From assembly GCF_000003605.2 (NCBI RefSeq), contig NW_003139783.1, positions 1 through 22,333 on the forward strand: a DNA stretch of 22,333 nt. Reading direction: 5' to 3'. The stretch's first letter is position 1. Each line of letters starts with the position of its first letter. Made by a program: the position numbers and the translations under genes. Positions 1 to 10,680 of this stretch are shown in pieces. The notes beneath the pieces were generated by a model. The model did no database searches. It was not told where the DNA came from and saw nothing but the letters and a program-made list of their open reading frames with translations. The DNA comes from Saccoglossus kowalevskii. Its lineage: Eukaryota > Hemichordata > Enteropneusta > Harrimaniidae.

Positions 1-691
1 CAATGCTATGGTGGGGGTGAGCAAAAACAACAGGAGCAGCCAATGCTATGGTGGGGGTGAGCAAAAACAAACAGGAGCAGCCAATGCTATGATGGGCGTG
101 AGCAAAAACAACACGACCAGCCAATGCTATGGTGGGGGTGACCAAAAACAACAGGAGCAGCCAATGCTATCGTGGGGGTGAGTAAAAACAACACGAGTAG
201 CCAATGCTATGGTGGGGGTGAGCAAAAACAACACGAGCAGCCAATGCTATGGTGGGGGTGAGCAAAATCAACATGAGCAGCCAATGCTATGGTGAGGGTG
301 AGCAAAAACAACACGAGCAGCCAATGCTTTGGTGGGGGTGAGCAAAAACAACAGGAGCAGCCAATGTTATGGTGGGGGTGAGCAAAAACAACACAAGCAG
401 CCAATGCTATGGTTGGGGTAAGCAAAAACAACAGGAGCAGACAATGCTATGGTGGGGGTGAGCAAAAACAACACGAGCAGCCAATGCTATGGTGGGGGTG
501 AGCAAAAACAACAGGAGTAGCCAATGCTTTGGTGGGGGTGAGCAGAAACAAGAGGAGCAGCCAATGCTATGGTGGGGGTGAGCAAAAACAACACGAGCAG
601 CCAATGCTATGGTGGGGGTGAGCAAAAACAAGAGGAGCAGCCAATGCTATGGTGGGGGTGAGCAAAAACAACACGAGCAGCCAATGCTATG
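1..691 (+). repeat. Duplicated block A, copy 1 (2 units shorter than copy 2)
   Basis: This copy carries an ordered set of rare variants: GATGGGCGTG at 91, GTGACC near 140, GCTATCG with GAGTAAAAAC near 170-190, GAGTAG, an AAATCAACATGAG unit near 265, and TTGGGGTAAG at about 412. The same order recurs at 6687-7459 (offset 6686). Between the ACACAAG unit and the TTGGGGTAAG unit it lacks two units (about 81 bp) that copies 2 and 3 have, so it is a deletion derivative or the others gained them. The window edge cuts its left side, so the true start is unknown. Confidence 0.85.
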
Positions 692-1486
692 GTGGGGGTG
701 AGCAAAAACAACTCGAGCAGCCAATGCTTTGGTGGGGTGAGCAAAAACAACAGGAGCAGCCAATGCTATGGTGGGGGTGAGCATAAACAACACAAGCAGC
801 CAATGCTATGGTGGGGGTGAGCAAAAACAACAGGAGCAGCCAATGCTATGGTGGGGGTGAGCAAAAACAACATTCGCAGCCAATGCTATGGTGGGGGTGA
901 GCAAAAACAACAGGAGCAGCCAATGCTATGGTGGGGTGAGCAAAAACAACATTCGCAGCCAATGCTATGGTGGCGGTAAGCAAAAACAACAGGAGCAGCC
1001 AATGCTATGGTGGGGGTGAGCAAAAACAACACGAGCAGCCAATGCTATGGTGGGGGTGAGCAAAAACAACACGAGCAGCAAATGTTATGGTGGGAGTGAG
1101 CAAAAACAACAGGAGCAGCCAATGCTGTGGTGGGGGTGAGCAAAAACAACACGAACAGCCAATGCTATGGTGGGGGTGAGCAAAAACAACACGAGCAGCC
1201 AATGCTATGGTGGGGGTGAGCAAAAACAACACGAGCAGCCAATGCTATGGTGGGGGTGAGCAAAAACAACACGAGCAGCCAATGCTTTGGTGGGGGTGAG
1301 CAAAAACAACAGGAGCAGCCAATGTTATGGTGGGGGTGAGCAAAAACAACACAAGCAGCCAATGCTATGGTGGGGGTGAGCAAAAACAACAGAGCAGCCA
1401 ATGCTATGGTGGGGGTGAGCAAAAACAACATTCGCAGCCAATGCTATGGTGGGGGTGAGCAAAAACAACAGGAGCAGCCAATGCTT
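681..1486 (+). repeat. Duplicated block H, left copy (matches the array's right end)
   Basis: From the ACTCGAG unit near 712, through the GCATAAAC unit at 781, the TGGCGGTAAG unit near 971 and the AGCAGCAAATG junction near 1078, this stretch follows 20461-21347 unit for unit. The offset is 19780 at first and 19860 after an extra two-unit (80-bp) segment in the right copy at about 20711-20790. A one-base deletion at about 1392 (ACAGAGCAG in place of ACAGGAGCAG) is private to this copy. Confidence 0.85.
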
Positions 1487-1601
1487 TGGTGGGGTTGAGC
1501 AAAAACACACGAGCAGCCAATGCTATTGGTGGGGGTGAACAAAAACAACACGAGCAGCCAATGTTATGGTGGGGGTGAGCAAAAACAACACAAGCAGCCA
1601 A

Positions 1602-1830
1602 TGCTATGGTGGGCGTGAGCAAAAACAACACGAGCAGCCAATGCTATGGTGGGGGTGAGCAAAAACAACACGAGCAGCCAATGTTATGGTGGGGGTGAGC
1701 AAAAACAACAGGAGTAGCCAATGCTTTGGTGGGGGTGAGCAAAAACAAGAGGAGCAGGCAATGCTATGGTGGGGGTGAGCAAAAACAACACGAGCAGCCA
1801 ATGCTACCGTGGGGGTGAGCAAAAACAACA
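1602..1830 (+). repeat. Shared sub-block with GCAGGCAATG and GCTACCG units
   Basis: A run of units in the order TGGGCGTGAG, plain, GTTATGG, GAGTAG, GCTTTGG plus AAGAGG, AGCAGGCAATG, GCTACCG. The same order occurs at 2800-3028 (offset 1198), about 11133-11360 and about 19104-19330, and with one unit missing near 9538-9715. It is a sub-part of the 1.6-kb higher-order block D, found here and at 2800 outside that block. Confidence 0.8.
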
Positions 1831-2403
1831 CGAGCAGCCAATGTTATGGTGGGGGTGAGCAAAAACAACACGAGCAGCCAATGCTTTGGTGGGGGTGAGC
1901 AAAAACAACAGGAGCAGCCAATGCTATGGTGGGGGTGAGCAAAAACAAGAGGAGCAGCCAATGCTTTGGTGGGGGTGAGCAAAAACAACACGAGCAGCCA
2001 ATGCTATGGTGGGGGTGAGCAAAAACAACACGAGCAGCCAATGCTATGGTGGGGGTGAGCAAAAACAACACGAGCAGCCAATGCTATGGTGGGGGTGAGC
2101 AAAAACAACACGAGCAGCCAATGCTATGGTGGGGGTGAGCAAAAACAACAAGAGCAGCCAATGTTATGGTGGGGGTGAGCAAAAACAACAGGAGCAGCCA
2201 ATGCTATGGTGGGGGTGAGCAAAAACAACAGGAGCAGCCAATGCTATCGTGGGGGTGAGCAAAAATAACAGGAGCAGCCAATGGTATGGTGGGGGTGAGC
2301 AAAAACAACACGAGCAGCCAATGCTATGGTGGGGGTGAGCAAAAACAACAGGAGCAGCCAATGCTATGGTGGGGGTGAGCAAAAACAACACGAGCAGCCA
2401 ATG

Positions 2404-2600
2404 TTATGGTGGGAGTGAGCAAAAACAACAGGAGCAGCCAATGTTATGGTGGGAGGGAGCAAAAACAACAGGAGCAGCCAATGCAATGGTGGGGTGAGCA
2501 AAAACAACACGAGCAGCCAATGTTATGGTGGGAGTGAGCAAAAACAACAGGAGCAGCCAATGCTATGGTGGGGTGAGCAAAAACAACAGGAGCAGCCAAT
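2404..2600 (+). repeat. Sub-block with the TGGGAGGGAGC unit, related to 8690-8890
   Basis: This segment contains the unusual TGGGAGGGAGC unit at about 2451 followed by a GCAATGG unit near 2483. The pair recurs in the same order near 8740-8780. The first member alone recurs near 18350, where the following sequence switches to another block. Confidence 0.7.
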
Positions 2601-3282
2601 GCTATGGTGGGGGTGAGCAAAAACAAGACGAGCAGCCAATGCTATGGTGGGGGTGAGCAAAAACAACAGGAGTAGCCAATGCTTTGGTGAGGGTGAGCAA
2701 AAACAAGAGGAGCAGCCAATGCTATGGTGGGGGTGAACAAAAACAACACGAGCAGCCAATGCTATGGTGGGGGTGAGCAAAAACAACACAAGCAGCCAAT
2801 GCTATGGTGGGCGTGAGCAAAAACAACACGAGCAGCCAATGCTATGGTGGGGGTGAGCAAAAACAACACGAGCAGCCAATGTTATGGTGGGGGTGAGCAA
2901 AAACAACAGGAGTAGCCAATGCTTTGGTGGGGGTGAGCAAAAACAAGAGGAGCAGGCAATGCTATGGTGGGGGTGAGCAAAAACAACACGAGCAGCCAAT
3001 GCTACCGTGGGGGTGAGCAAAAACAACACGAGCAGCCAATGCTATGGTGGGGGTGAGCAAAAACAACACGAGCAGCCAATGTTATGGTGGGGGTGAGCAA
3101 AAACAACAGGAGTAGCCAATGCTTTGGTGGGGGTGAGCAAAAACAAGAGGAGCAGCCAATGCTATGGTGGGGGTGAGCAAAAACAACACGAGCAGCCAAT
3201 GCTATGGTGGGGATGAGCAAAAACAAGAGGAGCAGCCAATGCTATGGTGGGCGTGAGCAAAAACAACACGAGCAGCCAATGC

Positions 3283-3707
3283 TACCGTGAGGGTGAGCAA
3301 AAACAACACGAGCAGCCAATGCTTTGGTGGGGGTGAGCAAAAACAACAGGAGCAGCCAATGTTATGGTGGGGGTGAGCAAAAACAACACAAGCAGCCAAT
3401 GCTATGGTTGGGGTAAGCAAAAACAACAGGAGCAGACAATGCTATGGTGGGGGTGAGCAAAAACAACACGAGCAGCCAATGCTATGGTGGGGGTGAGCAA
3501 AAACAACAGGAGTAGCCAATGCTTTGGTGGGGGTGAGCAGAAACAAGAGGAGCAGCCAATGCTATGGTGGGGGTGAGCAAAAACAACACGAGCAGCCAAT
3601 GCTATGGTGGGGGTGAGCAAAAACAAGAGGAGCAGCCAATGCTATGGTGGGGGTGAGCAAAAACAACACGAGCAGCCAATGCTATGGTTGGGGTGAGCAA
3701 AAACAAC
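3283..3707 (+). repeat. Block A, partial copy (right half only)
   Basis: From a TGAGGG unit through GCTTTGG, GTTATGG, ACACAAG and the TTGGGGTAAG unit at about 3407, and then through CAGACAATG, GAGTAG and GCAGAAACAAGAGG, this follows positions 288-691 with offset 2995. Like copy 1 it lacks the two units between ACACAAG and TTGGGGTAAG, so it is closest to copy 1. At the left it joins a GCTACCG unit, where block D-like units end. Confidence 0.8.
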
Positions 3708-3716
3708 ACGACCAGC

Positions 3717-3875
3717 CAATGCTATGGTGGGGGTGAGCAAAAACAACAGGAGCAGCCAATGCTATGGCGGGGGTGAGCAAAAACAAACAGGAGCAGCCAA
3801 TGCTATGATGGGCGTGAGCAAAAACAACAGGAGCAGCCAATGCTATGGTGGGGGTGACCAAAAACAACAGGAGCA
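3717..3875 (+). repeat. Block A, short partial copy (left end only)
   Basis: About four units match the left end of block A: the AAACAAACAGG unit, GATGGGCGTG at 3807 and GTGACC near 3856 (offset 3716 to copy 1). It then continues with an ordinary GCTATGG unit instead of GCTATCG. With the partial copy just before it, block A's right half lies directly upstream of its left end. Confidence 0.75.
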
Positions 3876-4231
3876 GCCAATGCTATGGTGGGGGTGAGCA
3901 AAAACAACAGGAGCAGCCAATGCTTTGGTGGGGGGTGAGCAAAAACAAAAGGAGCAGCCAATGCTATGGTGGGGGTGAGCAAAAACAACACGAGCAGCCA
4001 ATGCTTTGGCGGGGGTGAGCAAAAACAAGAGGAGCAGCCAATGCTATGGTGGGGGTGAGCATAAACAACACGAGCAGCCAATGCTATGGTGGGGGTGAGC
4101 AAATACAACACGAGCAGCCAATGTTATGGTGGGAGTGAGCAAAAACAACACGAGCAGCCAATGCTTTGGTGGGGGTGAGCAAAAACAACAGGAGCAGCCA
4201 ATGCTATGGTGGGGGTGAGCAAAAACAAGAA

Positions 4232-4703
4232 GAGCAGCCAATGCTTTGGTGGGGGTGAGCAAAAACAAGAGGAGCAGCCAATGCTATGGTGGGGGTGAGC
4301 AAAAACAACACGAGCAGCCAATGCTATGGTGGGGGTGAGCAAAAACAACACGAGCAGCCAATGCTATGGTGGGGGTGAGCAAAAACAACACGAGCAGCCA
4401 ATGTTATGGTGGGAGTGAGCAAAAACAACAGGAGCAGCCAATGCTGTGGTGGGGGTGAGCAAAAACAACAGGAGCAGCCAATGCTATGGAGGGGGTGAGC
4501 AAAAACATCACGAGCAGCCAATGCCATAGTGGGGGTGAGCAAAAACAACACGAGCAGCCAATGTTATGGTGGGAGTGAGCAAGAACCACACGAGCAGCCA
4601 ATGCTATGGTGGGGGTGAGCAAAAACAACATTCGCAGCCAATGCTAAGGTGGGGGTGAGCAAAAACAAACAGGAGCAGCCAATGCTATGGTGGGGGTGAG
4701 CAA
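4232..4703 (+). repeat. Duplicated block C, copy 1
   Basis: Matches 7762-8233 at a constant offset of 3530 with no difference I could see. It includes the rare GCTATGGAGGGGG unit near 4485, the CATCACGAG tail at about 4507, GCCATAGTGG near 4522, GCAAGAACCACACG near 4579 and GCTAAGG near 4644. So many private variants in one order require a block duplication rather than repeated mutation. Confidence 0.88.
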
Positions 4704-4740
4704 AAACAACAGGAGCAGCCAATGCTATCGTGGGGTGAGC

Positions 4741-5163
4741 AAAAACAACACGAGCAGCCAATGGTATGGTAGGGGTGAGCAAAAACAACACGAGCAGCCA
4801 ATGCTATGGTGGGGGTGAGCAAAAACAACAGGAGCATCCAATGCCATGGTGGGGTGAGCAAAAACAAGAGGAGCAGCCAATGCTATGGTGGGGGTGAGCA
4901 AAAACAACACGAGCAGCCAATGCTACCGTGGGGGTAAGCAAAAACAACACGAGCAGCCAATGCTATGGTGGGGGTGAGCAAAAACAACACGAGCAGCCAA
5001 GGCTTTGGTGGGGGTGAGCAAAAACAAGAGGAGCAGCCAATGCTATGGTGGGGGTGAGCAAAAACAAAACGAGGAGCCAATGCTATGGTGGGGGTTGAGC
5101 AAAAACAAGAGGAGCACCCAATGCTATGGTGGGCGTGAGCAAAAACAACACGAGCAGCCAATG
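4741..5163 (+). repeat. Duplicated block B, copy 1
   Basis: Matches 6228-6650 at offset 1487. Shared rare units are GGTATGG near 4763, GAGCATCCAATG near 4835, GCTACCG with GGGGTAAG near 4924, CCAAGGCTTTGG near 4998, AAAACGAGGAGCC near 5067 and GAGCACCCAATG near 5113. At least three single-base differences separate the copies, for example GCCATGG here and GTCATGG in copy 2. Confidence 0.85.
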
Positions 5164-5270
5164 CTACCGTGGGGGTGAGCAAAAACAACACGAGCAGCCA
5201 ATGCTATGGTGGGTGGTGAGCAAAAACAACAAGAGCAGCCAATGCTATGGTGGGGGTGAGCAAAAACAAC

Positions 5271-6010
5271 ATTCGCAGCCAATGCTATGGTTGGGGTAAG
5301 CAAAAACAACAGGAGCAGACAATGCTATGGTGGGGGTGAGCAAAAACAACACGAGCAGCCAATGCTATGGTGGGGGTGAGCAAAAACAACAGGAGTAGCC
5401 AATGCTTTGGTGGGGGTGAGCAGAAACAAGAGGAGCAGCCAATGCTATGGTGGGGGTGAGCAAAAACAACACGAGCAGCCAATGCTATGGTGGGGGTGAG
5501 CAAAAACAACAGGAGCAGCCAATGCTGTGGTGGGGGTGAGCAAAAACAACACGAGCAGCCAATGCTATGGTGGGGGTGAGCAAAAACAACACGAGCAGCC
5601 AATGCTATGGTGGGGGTGAGCAAAAACAACACGAGCAGCCAATGCTATGGTGGGGGTGAGCAAAAACAACATGAGCAGCCAATGCTATGGTGAGGGTGAG
5701 CAAAAACAACAGGAGTAGCCAATGCTTTGGTGGGGGTGAGCAGAAAACAAGAGGAGCAGCCAATGCTATGGTGGGCGTGAGCAAAAACAACAGGAGCAGC
5801 CAATGCTATGGTGGGGGTGAGCAAAAACAACACGAGCAGCCAATGTTATGGTGGGAGTGAGCAAAAACAACACGAGCAGCCAATGTTATGGTGGGAGTGA
5901 GCAAAAACAACAGGAGCAGCCAATGCTGTGGTGGGGGTGAGCAAAAACAACACGAACAGCCAATGCTATGGTGGGGGTGAGCAAAAACAACACGAGCAGC
6001 CAATGCTATA
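5271..6010 (+). repeat. Duplicated block F, copy 1
   Basis: Follows 13681-14420 at offset 8410. It starts with a CATTCGCAG unit and TTGGGGTAAG at about 5290, then CAGACAATG, GAGTAG, GCAGAAACAAG, GCTGTGG, ACATGAG, TGAGGG, a second GAGTAG unit, and two successive GTTATGGTGGGAG units. A one-base insertion at about 5745 (GCAGAAAACAAG) is private to this copy. A related copy lacking the first half lies at about 16978-17420. Confidence 0.85.
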
Positions 6011-6240
6011 GGTGGGGGTGAGCAAAAACAACACGAGCAGCCAATGTTATGGTGGGGAGTGAGCAAAAACCACACGAGCAGCCAATTTTATGGTGGGGGG
6101 TGAGCAAAAACAACATTCGCAGCCAATGTTATGGGTGGGGGGTGAGCAAAAACACACAGGAGCAGCAAATGTTATGGTGGGGGTGAGCAAAAACAACAGA
6201 AGCAGCCAATGTTATGGGGGGGTGAGCAAAAACAACACGA
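6001..6240 (+). repeat. Indel-rich, diverged stretch of the 40-bp array
   Basis: About six adjacent units carry an unusual load of length changes and substitutions: CTATAGG near 6007, TGGGGAGTG near 6054, AAAACCACACG near 6067, CCAATTTTATGG near 6082, TATGGGTGGGGGGTG near 6130, AAAACACACAGG near 6149, GCAGCAAATG near 6165 and TTATGGGGGGGTG near 6211. Elsewhere one such change per several units is usual. The indels repeatedly change codon phase and create a spurious plus-strand open frame here. Either this is an older segment missed by homogenisation or local base quality is poor. Confidence 0.8.
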
Positions 6241-6650
6241 GCAGCCAATGGTATGGTGGGGGTGAGCAAAAACAACACGAGCAGCCAATGTTATGGTGGG
6301 GGTGAGCAAAAACAACAGGAGCATCCAATGTCATGGTGGGGTGAGCAAAAACAAGAGGAGCAGCCAATGCTATGGTGGGGGTGAGCAAAAACAACACGAG
6401 CAGCCAATGCTACCGTGGGGGTAAGCAAAAACAACACGAGCAGCCAATGCTATGGTGGGGGTGAGCAAAAACAACACGAGCAGCCAAGGCTTTGGTGGGG
6501 GTGAGCAAAAACAAGAGGAGCAGCCAATGCTATGGTGGGGGTGAGCAAAAACAAAACGAGGAGCCAATGCTATGGTGGGGGTTGAGCAAAAACAAGAGGA
6601 GCACCCAATGCTATGGTGGGCGTGAGCAAAAACAACACGAGCAGCCAATG
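6228..6650 (+). repeat. Duplicated block B, copy 2
   Basis: Partner of 4741-5163 (offset 1487) with the same rare-variant order: GGTATGG, GAGCATCC, GCTACCG with GGGGTAAG, CCAAGGC, GAGGAGCC and GAGCACCC. It ends at a GTTATGCGTGG unit near 6650, where the array switches into a copy of block A. Confidence 0.85.
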
Positions 6651-6686
6651 TTATGCGTGGGGGTGAGCAAAAACAACACGACCAGC

Positions 6687-7459
6687 CAATGCTATGGTGG
6701 GGGTGGGCAAAAACAACAGGAGCAGCCAATGCTATGGTGGGGGTGAGCAAAAACAAACAGGAGCAGCCAATGCTATGATGGGCGTGAGCAAAAACAACAC
6801 GACCAGCCAATGCTATGGTGGGGGTGACCAAAAACAACAGGAGCAGCCAATGCTATCGTGGGGGTGAGTAAAAACAACACGAGTAGCCAATGCTATGGTG
6901 GGGGTGAGCAAAAACAACACGAGCAGCCAATGCTATGGTGGGGGTGAGCAAAATCAACATGAGCAGCCAATGCTATGGTGAGGGTGAGCAAAAACAACAC
7001 GAGCAGCCAATGCTTTGGTGGGGGTGAGCAAAAACAACAGGAGCAGCCAATGTTATGGTGGGGGTGAGCAAAAACAACACAAGCAGCCAATGCTATGGTG
7101 GGGGTGAGCAAAAAACAACAGGAGCAGCCAATGCTATGGTGGGGGTGATCAAAAACAACATTCGCAGCCAATGCTATGGTTGGGGTAAGCAAAAACAACA
7201 GGAGCAGACAATGCTATGGTGGGGGTGAGCAAAAACAACACGAGCAGCCAATGCTATGGTGGGGGTGAGCAAAAACAACAGGAGTAGCCAATGCTTTGGT
7301 GGGGGTGAGCAGAAACAAGAGGAGCAGCCAATGCTATGGTGGGGGTGAGCAAAAACAACACGAGCAGCCAATGCTATGGTGGGGGTGAGCAAAAACAAGA
7401 GGAGCAGCCAATGCTATGGTGGGGGTGAGCAAAAACAACACGAGCAGCCAATGCTATGG
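6687..7459 (+). repeat. Block A, copy 2 (full length)
   Basis: A full version of block A: GATGGGCGTG at 6777, GTGACC, GCTATCG with GAGTAAAAAC, GAGTAG, AAATCAACATGAG, an A6 unit near 7110, a TGATCAAAAAC unit with a CATTCG tail near 7147, then TTGGGGTAAG at 7179. Copy 3 (15291-15983) follows it at a constant offset of 8604. The first unit differs from copy 1 by one base (GTGGGC for GTGAGC). Confidence 0.88.
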
Positions 7460-7761
7460 TTGGGGTGAGCAAAAACAACACGAGCAGCCAATGCTATGGT
7501 GGGGGTGAGCAAAAACAACATTCGCAGCCAATGCTATGGTGAGGGTGAGCAAACACAACACGTGCAGCCAATGCTTTGGTGGGGGTGAGCAAAAACAACA
7601 GGAGCAGCCAATGCTGTGGTGGGGGTGAGCAAAAACAACACGAGCAGCCAATGCTATGGTGGGGGTGAGCAAAAACAACACGAGCAGCCAATGCTATGGT
7701 GGGGGTGAGCAAAAACAACATTCGCAGCCAATGCTATGGTGAGGGTGAGCAAAAACAACAC

Positions 7762-8233
7762 GAGCAGCCAATGCTTTGGTGGGGGTGAGCAAAAACAAGA
7801 GGAGCAGCCAATGCTATGGTGGGGGTGAGCAAAAACAACACGAGCAGCCAATGCTATGGTGGGGGTGAGCAAAAACAACACGAGCAGCCAATGCTATGGT
7901 GGGGGTGAGCAAAAACAACACGAGCAGCCAATGTTATGGTGGGAGTGAGCAAAAACAACAGGAGCAGCCAATGCTGTGGTGGGGGTGAGCAAAAACAACA
8001 GGAGCAGCCAATGCTATGGAGGGGGTGAGCAAAAACATCACGAGCAGCCAATGCCATAGTGGGGGTGAGCAAAAACAACACGAGCAGCCAATGTTATGGT
8101 GGGAGTGAGCAAGAACCACACGAGCAGCCAATGCTATGGTGGGGGTGAGCAAAAACAACATTCGCAGCCAATGCTAAGGTGGGGGTGAGCAAAAACAAAC
8201 AGGAGCAGCCAATGCTATGGTGGGGGTGAGCAA
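7762..8233 (+). repeat. Duplicated block C, copy 2
   Basis: Partner of 4232-4703 at offset 3530, with the same GCTATGGAGGGGG, CATCACGAG, GCCATAGTGG, GCAAGAACCACACG and GCTAAGG units. The copies part at about 8235, where an A4 unit (GCAAAACAAC) appears here only. Confidence 0.88.
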
Positions 8234-8520
8234 AACAACACGAGCAGCCAATGCTATGGTGGGGGTGAGCAAAAACAACAAGAGCAGCCAATGCTATGGT
8301 GGGGGTGAGCAAAAACAACAGGAGCATCCAATGCTATGGTGGGGTGAGCAAAAACAACACGAGCAGCCAATGCTATGGTGGGGGTGAGCAAAAACAACAT
8401 TCGCAGCCAATGCTATGGTGGGGGTGAGCAAAAACAACAGGAGCTGCCAATTCTATGGTGAGGGTGAGCAAAAACAACATTCGCAGCCAATGCTATGGTG
8501 GGGTGAGCAAAAACAACGCG

Positions 8521-8756
8521 AGCAGCCAATGCTATGGTGGGGGTGAGCAAAAACAACACGAGCAGCCAATGCTATGGTGGGGGTGAGCAAAAACAACACG
8601 AGCAGCCAATGCTATGGTGGGGGTGAGCAAAAACAACAGGAGCAGCCAATGCTTTGGTGGGCGTGAGCAAAAACAACACGAGCAGCCAATGTTATGGTGG
8701 GAGTGAGCAAAAACAACAGGAGCAGCCAAATGCTATGGTGGGAGGGAGCAAAAACA
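8521..8756 (+). repeat. Duplicated block J, copy 1
   Basis: About six units match 18132-18370 at offset 9611, including TGGGCGTGAG near 8660, GTTATGGTGGGAG near 8695, an A insertion in GCCAAATGC at about 8727 and the TGGGAGGGAGC unit. After this the two copies continue into different blocks. Confidence 0.8.
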
Positions 8757-9080
8757 ACAGGAGCAGCCAATGCAATGGTGGGGGTGAGCAAAAACAACAC
8801 GAGCAGCCAATGTTATGGTGGGAGTGAGCAAAAACAACAGGAGCAGCCAATGCTGTGGTGGGGGTGAGCAAAAACAACAGGAGCAGCCAATGCTATGGTG
8901 GGGGTGAGCAAAAACAAGACGAGCAGCCAATGCTATGGTGGGGGTGAGCAAAAACAACAGGAGTAGCCAATGCTTTGGTGAGGGTGAGCAAAAACAAGAG
9001 GAGCAGCCAATGCTATGGTGGGGGTGAGCAAAAACAACACGAGCAGCCAATGCTATGGTGGGGGTGAGCAAAAACAACAC

Positions 9081-10680
9081 GAGCAGCCAATGCTTTGGTG
9101 GGGGTGAGCAAAAACAACAGGAGCAGACAATGTTATGGTGGGGGTGAGCAAAAACATCACAAGCAGCCAATGCTATGGTGGGGGTGAGCAAAAACGACAG
9201 GTGCAGCCAATGCTATGGTAAGGGTGAGCAAAAACAACACGAGCAACCAATGCTATGGTGAGGGTGAGCAAAAACAACAGGAGCAGCCAATGCTATGGTG
9301 GGGGTGAGCAAAAACAACACAAGCAGCCAATGCTATGGTGGGAGTGAGCAAAAACAACACGAGCAGCCAATGCTATGGTGAGGGTGAGCAAAAACAACAC
9401 GAGCAGCCAATGCTTTGATGGGGGTGAGCAAAAACAACACTAGCAGCCAATGTTATGGTGGGAGTGAGCAAAAACCACACGAGCAGCCAATGCTATGGTG
9501 GGGGGTGAGCAAAAACAAGAGGAGCAGCCAATGCTATGGTGGGCGTGAGCAAAAACAACACGAGCAGCCAATGCTATGGTGGGGGTGAGCAAAAACAACA
9601 CGAGCAGCCAATGCTTTGGTGGGGGTGAGCAAAAACAAGAGGAGCAGGCAATGCTATGGTGGGGGTGAGCAAAAACAACACGAGCAGCCAATGCTACCGT
9701 GGGGGTGAGCAAAAACAACACGAGCAGCCAATGCTTTGGTGGGGGTGAGCAAAAACAACACGAGCAGCCAATGTTATGGTGGGGGTGAGCAAAAACAACA
9801 GGAGTAGCCAATGCTTTGGTGGGGGTGAGCAAAAACAAGAGGAGCAGCCAATGCTATGGTGGGGGTGAGCAAAACCAACACGAGCAGCCAATGCTATGGT
9901 GGGGATGAGCAAAAACAAGAGGAGCAGCCAATGCTATGGTGGGCGTGAGCAAAAACAACACGAGCAGCCAATGCTACCGTGGGGGTGAGCAAAAACAACA
10001 CGAGCAGCCAATGCTATGGTGGGGGTGAGCAAAAACAACAAGAGCAGCCAATGCTGTGGTGGGGGTGAGCAAAAACAACAGGAGCAGCCAATGCTGTGGT
10101 GGGGGTGAGCAAAAACAACACGAGCAGCCAATGCTATGGTGGGGGTGAGCAAAAACAACACGAGCAGCCAATGCTATGGTGGGGGTGAGCAAAAACAACA
10201 CGAGCAGCCAATGCTTTGGTGGGGGTGAGGAAAAACAACAGGAGCAGACAATGTTATGGTGGGGGTGAGCAAAAACATCACAAGCAGCCAATGCTATGGT
10301 GGGGGTGAGCAAAAACAACAGGAGCAGCCAATGCTATGGTGGGGGTGAGCAAAAACAACACAAGCAGCCAATGCTATGGTGGGGGTGAGCAAAAACAACA
10401 CGAGCAACCAATGCTATGGTGAGGGTGAGCAAAAACAACAGGAGCAGCCAATGCTATGGTGGGGGTGAGCAAAAACAACACAAGCAGCCAATGCTATGGT
10501 GGGAGTGAGCAAAAACAACACGAGCAGCCAATGCTATGGTGAGGGTGAGCAAAAACAACACGAGCAGCCAATGCTTTGGTGGGGGTGAGCAAAAACAACA
10601 CTAGCAGCCAATGTTATGGTGGGAGTGAGCAAAAACCACACGAGCAGCCAATGCTATGGTGGGGGGTGAGCAAAAACAAC
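9081..10680 (+). repeat. 1.6-kb higher-order block D, copy 1 (about 40 units)
   Basis: A long ordered series of variants: CAGACAATGTTATGG, CATCACAAG, GAGCAACC at 9241, ACACTAGCAG at about 9440, GCAAAAACCACACG near 9470, TGGGCG, AGCAGGCAATG, GCTACCG at about 9695, TGGGGATGAG near 9901, a second GCTACCG near 9975, GTGAGGAAAAAC near 10226, and again CATCACAAG. Copy 2 starts directly after it with offset 1600-1601, rising to 1641 once copy 2 regains one unit that copy 1 lacks near 9640. This is a true tandem higher-order repeat nested within the 40-bp array. Confidence 0.85.

Noticed and set aside
6090-6746. Two plus-strand open frames (6090-6305 and 6492-6746)
   Set aside because: They lie in repeat units whose indels shift the phase and skip the TGA present in consensus units. 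The peptides are repeat translations with no domain.
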